DNA from: Chloroflexi bacterium UBA6077
GTDB lineage: Bacteria; Chloroflexota; UBA6077
Assembly: GCA_002436065.1 (NCBI GenBank)
Contig: DIXP01000046.1
Location: forward strand, 1 to 29,219
Direction: 5' to 3'
Length of the DNA: 29,219 nucleotides
In this document: piece by piece, positions 23,296-29,219 of the stretch
Layout: each line of letters opens with the position of its first letter
Position numbering within the stretch: position 1 is the stretch's first letter
The notes under the pieces: generated by a model
What the model saw: only the letters and a program-made list of their open reading frames with translations
What the model was told of the DNA's origin: nothing
The model's database searches: none
Position numbers and translations under genes: made by a program

Positions 23296-24084
23296 ATGCG
23301 GTCAAACAGAGTCAGACAACTGTGGCAGGCAGGTAGTCCGATCATCACCGGTTGGTGCAGCACGCCTGATCCATATACTACCGAGGTGATGGTGCGAGCC
23401 GGCTTTGACGCGCTCGTCCTGGACATGCAGCATGGCATGGCAATAGGCCCCGACCGTGCCGCTCAGTGGCTTCAGATCGTTGGCCAGACAGATACAACTC
23501 CCATTGTCAGGATTCCCTGGAATGAGCCGGCTTACGTTCAGTGGGTGCTTGATGCTGGGGCAATGGGGGTGATCGTGCCCATGGTGAACAACCTGGACGA
23601 AGCCAAGAAGGCCATCGGCGCCTGCCGGTACCCTCCACTAGGCTATCGCAGCAGCGGGCCGAATCGGACGCGACTATACAACGGCCTCGACTACTTCGAC
23701 CACGCCAACAGCGAGGTAATCTGTCTGGTAATGATGGAAACCGTTGAGGGAATCGAGGCAATCAACACCATTTCTGAACTTCCCGGGCTCGATGGCTATT
23801 ATCTCGGCCCGTCCGACCTGGCCGTTTCCATGGGGCTCAAACCAGGGTTTGACGTGAAGGACCCGCGACACGTGGCAGCCGCTCAGAAGGTGGCAGACGT
23901 GGCGAGGAACAGGCGACAGATTGCCGGCATCCATGCGGGGACGATTGAGGAGGCCCTTCGACGGCATCAGCAGGGCTACCATCTCATTCCGGTCTGCAAT
24001 GATATATGGCTTCTGTCAGCTGGCATTGCAGATAACTTGAGGCAGTACAGGGAGGGGATCTCTGCGGACCACGGCAATTCGTAG
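23296..24084 (+). CDS. HpcH/HpaI-family class II aldolase
   Basis: This 262-residue TIM-barrel protein is of the usual family length. Catalytic and metal ligands are visible: His46 in LDMQHGMAI, Arg72 in IVRIPWNEP, Glu148 in VMMETVEG, and Asp174 in YLGPSDLAVSMG. Family members use Mg or Mn to cleave 4-hydroxy-2-oxoacids to pyruvate (or a 2-oxoacid) plus an aldehyde or oxoacid. The ATG at 23296 is preceded by GAGGAG about 9 nt upstream. It is followed by a PIG-L/GalB-like hydratase, RidA and a DHDPS-like protein on the same strand. A plausible role is the retro-aldol step ending breakdown of an aromatic or branched acid, but the specific substrate is open. Confidence 0.92.
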   Translation: MRSNRVRQLWQAGSPIITGWCSTPDPYTTEVMVRAGFDALVLDMQHGMAIGPDRAAQWLQIVGQTDTTPIVRIPWNEPAYVQWVLDAGAMGVIVPMVNNLDEAKKAIGACRYPPLGYRSSGPNRTRLYNGLDYFDHANSEVICLVMMETVEGIEAINTISELPGLDGYYLGPSDLAVSMGLKPGFDVKDPRHVAAAQKVADVARNRRQIAGIHAGTIEEALRRHQQGYHLIPVCNDIWLLSAGIADNLRQYREGISADHGNS

Positions 24085-24413
24085 CCGCCGAGGGATTACT
24101 CGCTCAATAGCGACAGCACGTGAAAGACCACTTCCCAGTCTGCGGCACTTGACTGCTCGTATGCAATCACTGCGGCCATCGCGTCGCGCGAAGATTCCCG
24201 TGGCAGGATTCGTGGCATCCCCATCCAGCTAGTTTCTGACGTTCCGTTGGCACGACAGTCGAAAACACAACGAGGCGTCTCTGGTCCAGGCGGAGCTCTC
24301 AGAATGTGCCGGCAGCGAAGGTTGGCGATTTGAGGATACTGATGGTTCCTTCCACAGAGTGACAAGTGGAAACCGCTACTCAAAGTAGGATGAACGTAGG
24401 AGGGTAATCCACA
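24085..24413. other. gene-free gap with an unexplained minus-strand open frame
   Basis: No gene with a ribosome site was found. A minus-strand frame from 24503 to 24096 runs through the gap. Its last 40 residues look protein-like (RDAMAAVIAYEQSSAADWEV), but the upper part overlaps the real gene at 24414 in antisense. It may be the tail of a decayed gene. The right end leads into the PIG-L-family gene with GTAGGAGGG as ribosome site. Confidence 0.4.
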
Positions 24414-25142
24414 ATGACCGACAAACCCTGCATAGTGGTCTTCAGCGCGCACGTTACCGACTTCTGCTCCCGGTGCGGAGGGACCGTAGCGAAGTACACC
24501 CATGATGGCAGCAAGGCTGTCGCCGTCTGCTTTACCTTTGGTGAGCGAGGGGAGTCAGGCAAGCTCTGGCGCGAGAGGGAGGGCATAACCGTTGAGGAGG
24601 TCAAGCAGATTCGCAAACTCGAGGTGGCCAAAGCCGCTGAGGTGCTCGGAGTCGAGGTGATTTGTCTAGACTACGATGACAACCCTCTCGTGTTCGATGA
24701 GGCGCGTAGACGAGAGGTTGTGGCCCTAATCCATCGATACCGACCTAGCATCGTCCTTTCACACTGGAAACATGAGCCGACCAATCCAGACCACGATGCT
24801 GCGACGGAAGCGGTTCTTCGTTGTGTCGCTCACGCTGTGCAGTCTTCGCCTACCACCGGGGCTGTCTATCCTTGGCCGGCAACCTACCTTTTTGAGCCTA
24901 CCATCCCAAGAACTGAAGAGAGTCGCTTCAACCCAGACACCTTCATCGACATCAGTGATACTTTCGAGCAGAAGTTAGAAGCGATGCGCCAACTGGCAAC
25001 TCAGGTCCACTTAATGGACTGGTACATACAATACGGACAGCATCGCGCCTGGCAGGCCAGAGACGTCAGTGCCAATCAAGACATCAGATATGCGGAGGCG
25101 TTCGTTCGGCACTCGCCGTGGGTCGGCAATAGATTCCCCTAA
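24414..25142 (+). CDS. PIG-L (LmbE)-family protein resembling 4-oxalomesaconate hydratase (GalB)
   Basis: The protein has 242 residues. The metal site of the PIG-L superfamily is present as FSAHVTDFCSRCGGT (His13 and Asp16 of the H-x-x-D motif) and NPDHDAATEA (His127). Beyond that, CFTFGERGESGKLWRE, VEEVKQIRKLEVAKAAEVLG, and the later YLFEPTIP and FIDISDTFEQKLEAM match the GalB subgroup better than sugar deacetylases. GalB hydrates 4-oxalomesaconate to 4-carboxy-4-hydroxy-2-oxoadipate in gallate and protocatechuate 4,5-cleavage. Downstream cleavage needs an aldolase, and an HpcH/HpaI aldolase lies immediately upstream. The start ATG follows GGAGGG. An N-deacetylase or a hydratase with another substrate remains possible. 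Confidence 0.82.
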   Translation: MTDKPCIVVFSAHVTDFCSRCGGTVAKYTHDGSKAVAVCFTFGERGESGKLWREREGITVEEVKQIRKLEVAKAAEVLGVEVICLDYDDNPLVFDEARRREVVALIHRYRPSIVLSHWKHEPTNPDHDAATEAVLRCVAHAVQSSPTTGAVYPWPATYLFEPTIPRTEESRFNPDTFIDISDTFEQKLEAMRQLATQVHLMDWYIQYGQHRAWQARDVSANQDIRYAEAFVRHSPWVGNRFP

Positions 25143-26262
25143 CAACCCGAGATCCGGTGGCCGCATCTGCACTGACTCTCCGCACCCACAGAAGGGAGTG
25201 GGCGTCGTATCTTGGGAAGGTCCTTCATCTGGCGGAGGCCTGGCGGAGGCCGTGCCAATCGAGACTATTCTGGGCGCTGCTGACGCTGCTAGCGGACCGG
25301 CGGACCGGGGGTGGCGGACTCCTACTTGCGGCCGTTTGGGCCAGCCGAGACTGTTGCAGCCGTGACCATCAAGGGTAAGGAGCGGAAGGCGTCTGCCGGC
25401 TGGTGACAAAAGGGAACCGATGCATCAACCTGAGGGGGTTACAGAGCAGGCGGCAGTTGTGGGAAGGGTAAAGGGTCCGCCCATCTCCGGCTGCTGATGA
25501 CTGCAGGTAGGCAAACGGCTCCTCGACCAAAACTGGACCCCCCTGAAGCGGAGGAGTGTTCGGGGCTTGGTCCAGGGAGATAGTTGCCTAGCGCCCAGGG
25601 GTGTCGGCACGGGTCAGAGGCCGACCTGCGACGGAAGTCGGAAGCTTGCAGCTTCGGAAGAAGGATCGCTTGACAGTACCTACTGGACGTGGGCCAATCA
25701 GAGGGCGGTCGAAGATGACTCTGTCGGATCGTCCTGTCTTACAGTGGCCATGATGGGAGTTCGTCTGCCAGGGGTCAACGAGCTGCTCATCCAGCTACGG
25801 CCCATGTCGCAGCGCCAGCCCCTGCAAATCGAGACCCTGACTTTGTCGTTGATGGTGGCTCTCTTAACTCCAAGGAAATGCGGCACATCTACTGGTGGTG
25901 GGAATCCGACTGCCCGATGCCGGACTGGGACCGAAGGGCCGAGACAGGTTGTTGGCAGTCGCCGCGAGGCTGTTCGAGGTTCTTACTCCGCTCAATTATG
26001 TGGTCAAGCAGCAGGGCTAGGTCGAAGCCGTGGGAGCGAAGGTGGTAATCTCGCCACTTCAACACCCCACTGGGCGGCGTTACTCGACCGGTATTGATGA
26101 GGCCCGGGAGTATCTGCCAGCCTACTCTCTCGTCACCACCCAACTTAGGGGTGCGGAATGGGAACTGGAGTTCGTCACCTGCTCAGGCAATGGATCTAGG
26201 CATTACGGGAATTGCCAAGTAGTTGGCTAGTTCAGTCAGGAGTCTAGAAGGAGGCGTGAAAG
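25143..26262. other. 1.1-kb stretch without an intact gene, probably decayed coding DNA
   Basis: No intact gene was recognised. On the plus strand, 25895-26010 translates to a protein-like run (VVGIRLPDAGLGPKGRDRLL, then FEVLTPLNYVVKQQG) ended by TAG. It continues in the same frame at 26030 (AKVVISPLQHPTGRRYSTG, then DEAREYL). A DFVVDGGSLNSKEMRHIYW segment lies just before it in a shifted frame. These look like pieces of one gene broken by a frameshift and a stop, but I cannot name the family. The right end holds AAGGAGG, the ribosome site of the RidA gene. Confidence 0.45.
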
Positions 26263-26643
26263 GTGCGAAAGGAGATCATTTCCACGGACAGAGCTCCACG
26301 ATCGAAGAACTCCCAAGCAGTGAAGGTAGGGCACTTACTCTATACCGGCGGCCAGTTGGGCCGCAACCCGAAGACTGGCAAATACGTCGGATCTGACATC
26401 ACCTCCCAGGCCCGCCAGGCAATAGAGAATCTCAAGGTGGTTCTTGCGGCAGCCGGCACTTCCCTCGAGAATGTGGTGAAAGTAACCGTCTTTGTTCGTG
26501 ACCTGGAAGACATGCCTGCATTCAATGAGGTGTACTACGAGTATTTCACCGCGAACCCGCCCGCCCGAACAGGTGTTCAAGTCGCAGGGTTGGCTGCGGG
26601 TGCGCTATGCGAATTCGATGCAGTCGCCGTAATTCCAGAATAG
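26263..26643 (+). CDS. RidA-family (YjgF/YER057c/UK114) imine deaminase
   Basis: The protein has 126 residues. It has the family pattern VGHLLYTGGQLGRNPKTGK, VVKVTVFVRDLEDMPAFNEV and PPARTGVQVAGLAAGA. The key Arg (Arg102, equivalent to E. coli Arg105, which contacts the substrate carboxylate) and Glu117 are present, consistent with true 2-imino-acid deaminase activity. The start is a GTG with AAGGAGG 8 nt upstream. Here it could hydrolyse 2-aminoacrylate/2-iminopropionate released by the PLP enzyme at 18689-19693 or the imino acids made by the DAO-type dehydrogenase. Catabolic RidA homologs with special substrates are also known, so the exact role is open. Confidence 0.93.
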   Translation: MRKEIISTDRAPRSKNSQAVKVGHLLYTGGQLGRNPKTGKYVGSDITSQARQAIENLKVVLAAAGTSLENVVKVTVFVRDLEDMPAFNEVYYEYFTANPPARTGVQVAGLAAGALCEFDAVAVIPE

Positions 26644-26848
26644 GTCTCCGAGTGAAACCAGTTCAGTGCGTCCGCGCGATGGCTCCGCAACCCGTGCCTC
26701 AAGAAACGCGCGCGAGAAAAGTCGCGAACTGAGGCTGCTTGCCCGGCCACAGGCAAGTGAAAGGCGCGACAGGCGGTAACGATGCCGAAATCAACGGTGG
26801 AGATGTCCAGAACCCCGTGAGTACTTCGCCTACAGAGGGGAGAGCACA

Positions 26849-27733
26849 ATGAATATGGTGGAGGAACTACGAGGAATCTTCCCCATTGTCTACACACCTT
26901 ATGATCAGCAGGGGAACATCGACGAGGAGGATCTGCGGAAGCTATGTGACCACTTGATCGCATGTGGTGCGCACGGTCTTGCTGGCGTGGGTAACGCTAG
27001 CGAAGCCGAACTGATGACATCCGCCGAACGCATGTGGATGACTGACATCGTGGTTGATCAGGCCAGGGGAAGGGTGCCCGCAATTATCGGCACCTCCGCC
27101 CATGACACGCAGACAGCTATTGAGCTCAGCCGCCATGCACAGAAGGCCGGCGCCAAGGCCGTGTTCTTGATGCCTGCTACCACTGGCCCATGCGACGAGG
27201 ATACCATCCGCCGCCATTTCGCGGCGGTGGCGGGCGCGGTTGACATCACGGTAATGATTCAGGATGACCGCATTCCCATCGCGCCCAAACAGATGGTGGA
27301 CCTATCGCACGAGTTCGACAACATCCAGTACGTAAAGGAGGAAAGACCAGATCTCACTGGGCATCTCATCACAGAGCTGCTTGAGTTGAGCGATGGCAAG
27401 CTAAAGGTCATGTCGGCTGGCGTCCATTTGATGGATGAACTGGCGCGAGGGGTGGTAGGGGCGATTCCTAGCAGCATCTGCGTTACCGACTTCTCGCGCG
27501 CCTTCAACCTGTACGTTCAGGGCGATCGAGCAGCGGCTAGGCAGGCCTACCACCATTGTATTCCGCTCCTGTACGCGCGAAGGCAGGCTCCGCGCATCTG
27601 GGTAAAGGAGGTTCTTCGCCGCCAAGGCATCTTCAAGGTGGCTTCCGTCCGCCAGCCGTCTACGCAGACGATGGACGACAACGACCTTCTCGAGCTAACG
27701 GCGACAATGGAGCTTATGGGCCCACCATATTAG
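26849..27733 (+). CDS. dihydrodipicolinate synthase / N-acetylneuraminate lyase-family protein
   Basis: This 294-residue (beta/alpha)8 protein has the usual family length. It opens GIFPIVYTPYDQQGNIDEED, has AGVGNASEAELM in place of the GxxGE loop, and a Schiff-base lysine Lys163 in IQYVKEERP. The catalytic Tyr normally in YNVPGRT is absent: that segment reads VMIQDDRIPIAP. It is therefore unlikely to be lysine-biosynthetic DapA and more likely a catabolic lyase or deaminase of the superfamily, for example acting on a 2-oxoacid, sugar acid or pyrroline substrate. The ATG at 26849 follows GGGGAG at 6 nt; a second in-frame ATG at 26855 is less well spaced. Confidence 0.88.
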   Translation: MNMVEELRGIFPIVYTPYDQQGNIDEEDLRKLCDHLIACGAHGLAGVGNASEAELMTSAERMWMTDIVVDQARGRVPAIIGTSAHDTQTAIELSRHAQKAGAKAVFLMPATTGPCDEDTIRRHFAAVAGAVDITVMIQDDRIPIAPKQMVDLSHEFDNIQYVKEERPDLTGHLITELLELSDGKLKVMSAGVHLMDELARGVVGAIPSSICVTDFSRAFNLYVQGDRAAARQAYHHCIPLLYARRQAPRIWVKEVLRRQGIFKVASVRQPSTQTMDDNDLLELTATMELMGPPY

Positions 27734-27770
27734 ACACTCGGTTAGATAGATGAGACTTGGTCATAAATCG

Positions 27771-28774
27771 TCATGCCGCCTGCAAGTAGGGCTTGAGGCC
27801 GATTCGCAGATCGTCGCCGTTCTCGAAGCGATGGAGCAACGCCAGTTGGTAGACCAGCACAGCGCCCAGGACAAAGCGTTGGGTCGGGACAAGCCCTCTT
27901 GTTGGGACCTGGCCGAGACAGTTGAAGATGGCCTTGAACTGGGCGTTGAAGTTCTCTATGGCGTGAGAGCGCAATTGATGGAAGATGCGACGGACCTCGA
28001 CGCCGTCGTCGGTGTGAGGGTACTTGCCCCGTTTGGTAGTAATCAACAGCCTTCCCTGGGACTCGCACAGTTCGAGCAGTTCGGGGTCGTTGTACTGGAC
28101 ATCCCCCAAGATGACTCGGATGTCGGCGGGCAACTCGTCCAGCAGGGCCGGAGCCTCGGTGTTGTCCCCAGTGTTGGCGGGGGTGAGGCGAGCGGCCAGG
28201 GGGATCCAGACGGCGGCGACCGTGGTGATGAGGTGGAGTTTCCAGCCGTAGACCCAGCCATGCTGGACGAGTTGGTCCAGCCGGCCTCGGTGTCGATGGA
28301 GCTGTGCGGCACTACCCCAGCTTCTCGGTGCTTCTTGTGCCAGACACCACCATGGGCAGCCAGGGCCGCGCTGTCGATGGCAGCAGCGGGGCCGTAGTCC
28401 TGAAAGGGATCGATCAGCACCAGGAGGTGACGGCCAAGGCAGGCGATCTGAGATGGAAGGGTCTCGGGCATCGCCTTGAGCCGGCGTTCGAAGGTGCGAC
28501 GAGTCGGGTAGCGACCGTTCTCGACGAGGAGTGCCCGCATGGGTTGCATCTCGCGCTCCTCCAGGACGGCCAGCAGGCTATGCACTTTGGGCAGATGACG
28601 CACGATCATGATCACCAGCGCCTTCAAGAACAGGTGGTCCGAATAGATCTTGGGTCGGCCTCGACCGCGGGAAGAGACCGGCATCGGGATGCGATCAACG
28701 AGCCCCAGGAGGGCGCCTCGGACGGCTGCCTCGGTTACCATATGGCTGTCTCCTATCATGGGTGTGGCAACCAC
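27771..28774 (-). pseudogene. DDE_Tnp_1-type transposase broken by a frameshift
   Basis: The N-terminal part (from 28774) reads RGRGRPKIYSDHLFLKALVI, then YPTRRTFERRLKAMPETL, then AAIDSAALAAHGGVWHKKHR, which holds the first Asp. The C-terminal part lies in a different frame: HGWVYGWKLHLITTVAAVWI, VILGDVQYND (second Asp), and HAIENFNAQFKAIF (Glu). The change of frame falls near 28270, where no slippery heptamer is visible, so it looks like a small deletion rather than programmed slippage. The motifs themselves are otherwise intact, implying recent inactivation. About 330 residues would be restored by a single-base change. Confidence 0.8.
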
Positions 28775-28788
28775 ATGGTACGGGGCCG

Positions 28789-28814
28789 CCGCGTCGGATC
28801 CTAATCCGACGCGG
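28789..28814. repeat. 11-bp hairpin inside the right end of the IS
   Basis: CCGCGTCGGAT (28789-28799) pairs perfectly with ATCCGACGCGG (28804-28814) across a CCTA loop, just upstream of the transposase start. In many IS elements such a structure shields the transposase from outside transcription or translation. Confidence 0.5.
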
Positions 28815-28852
28815 TTCGTTATTCATGACCCGGGAATTATGACCAGGTCTCA

Positions 28853-29219
28853 ACTAGGTTTGGGGATGGCCGGAGATTACCTGTGGGGCGATTGCTGTTT
28901 TGACCTTGTGGCTACTGCAAGGCGGACGGATGGGAGAGTTACCGAGATGACGAGCGCCGTTATTCTACAACTTCGTTGCGGCCTCACGCCACATATCTTG
29001 GCTGCCATCGTGTAGCGACCCAGGGACGACTGGGGCAAACCGAAGGGTTACCCACCTACTCGCTCCTCATTCGCGCGATTGCCGTTCGGCGCATCACGAT
29101 GCAGGACACCCCACCTCCCAGATTCGAGAATCGAGTCATGGTCGCCTAACGGCATCATCCACAGCCACCTATGATGCCTATCCTGTTCGTGGGTAATCCC
29201 CAACACTGGCGACACTCGA
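28853..29219. other. gene-free right edge of the window
   Basis: No recognisable gene. A plus-strand frame that enters from the IS reads to a TAG at 29013-29015 without a family signature. No repeat, terminator or RNA gene was seen in the last 200 bases. Confidence 0.4.

Larger units (their letters stand above)
27751..28852 (-). mobile_element. 1102-bp insertion sequence (IS5/IS4 superfamily) with 19-bp ends shared with the 133-bp miniature element
   Basis: The left end TGAGACTTGGTCATAAATC (27751-27769) and the complement of the right end TGAGACCTGGTCATAATTC (28834-28852) match at 17 of 19 positions. One transposase gene on the minus strand occupies the interior. No convincing target duplication flanks it, so one flank may have been rearranged after insertion. 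An 11-bp hairpin lies just inside the right end, upstream of the transposase gene. Confidence 0.8.

Noticed and set aside
27739..28860. Possible imperfect 8-bp target duplication (ACTCGGTT/ACTAGGTT) around the last IS
   Set aside because: The left copy ends 7 bp before the inverted repeat and has a mismatch, so it does not fit the element ends.
1..29219. CRISPR array, rRNA, prophage or conjugation genes
   Set aside because: No regularly spaced repeats, rRNA signatures, integrase, phage structural or conjugation proteins were seen in any frame.

Overview
This 29.2-kb window looks like a transposon-rich accessory region of a bacterial chromosome, most likely a member of the Chloroflexota. That placement is an inference. 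It rests on solute-binding lipoproteins with Cys lipoboxes followed by long Pro/Ala/Thr/Lys linkers, and on a decayed aspartate-semialdehyde dehydrogenase of the archaeal-like type. No rRNA or complete tRNA gene is present to confirm it.

Left part (1-7.4 kb). A 3' half of a tRNA-Cys gene abuts a broken IS5-family transposase. Then comes a minus-strand tripartite tricarboxylate transporter (TTT) operon in the order tctC-tctB-tctA, split between tctC and tctB by an intact-looking ISAzo13-family element. That element has 3-bp target duplications and a canonical A_AAA_AAG frameshift site in its transposase. Upstream lie an asd pseudogene and a GntR/FCD regulator whose promoter faces a duplicated plus-strand promoter-like block.

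Middle part (8-18.7 kb), plus strand. The three subunits of a multi-subunit flavin/iron-sulfur amine or D-amino-acid dehydrogenase (DAO-type, [2Fe-2S], and FAD/NAD plus BFD-type subunits) are interleaved with two paralogous Asp/Glu-racemase-family genes. A second TTT operon in the order tctB-tctA-tctC follows. Next is a nest of small inverted-repeat elements and a 1.49-kb insertion sequence.

Right part (18.7-29.2 kb). There is a sulfur/amino-acid module: a D-cysteine desulfhydrase/ACC-deaminase-family enzyme, alanine dehydrogenase, and a cysteine-desulfurase-family enzyme. It is followed by a truncated GntR effector domain, an HpcH/HpaI aldolase, a PIG-L-family protein resembling GalB (4-oxalomesaconate hydratase), a RidA protein and a dihydrodipicolinate-synthase-family protein. 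An IS5/IS4-superfamily element with a frameshifted transposase closes the window, and its ends match those of a 133-bp miniature element at 16.9 kb.

A plausible reading is a catabolic island. TTT systems import organic or amino acids; racemases, the flavin dehydrogenase and PLP enzymes convert them to imino or keto acids; RidA hydrolyses imines; and the aldolases and DHDPS-like enzyme cleave the carbon skeletons to pyruvate-level products. The real substrates cannot be read from sequence. Many intergenic stretches look like decayed genes, so this is a region under heavy mobile-element turnover.
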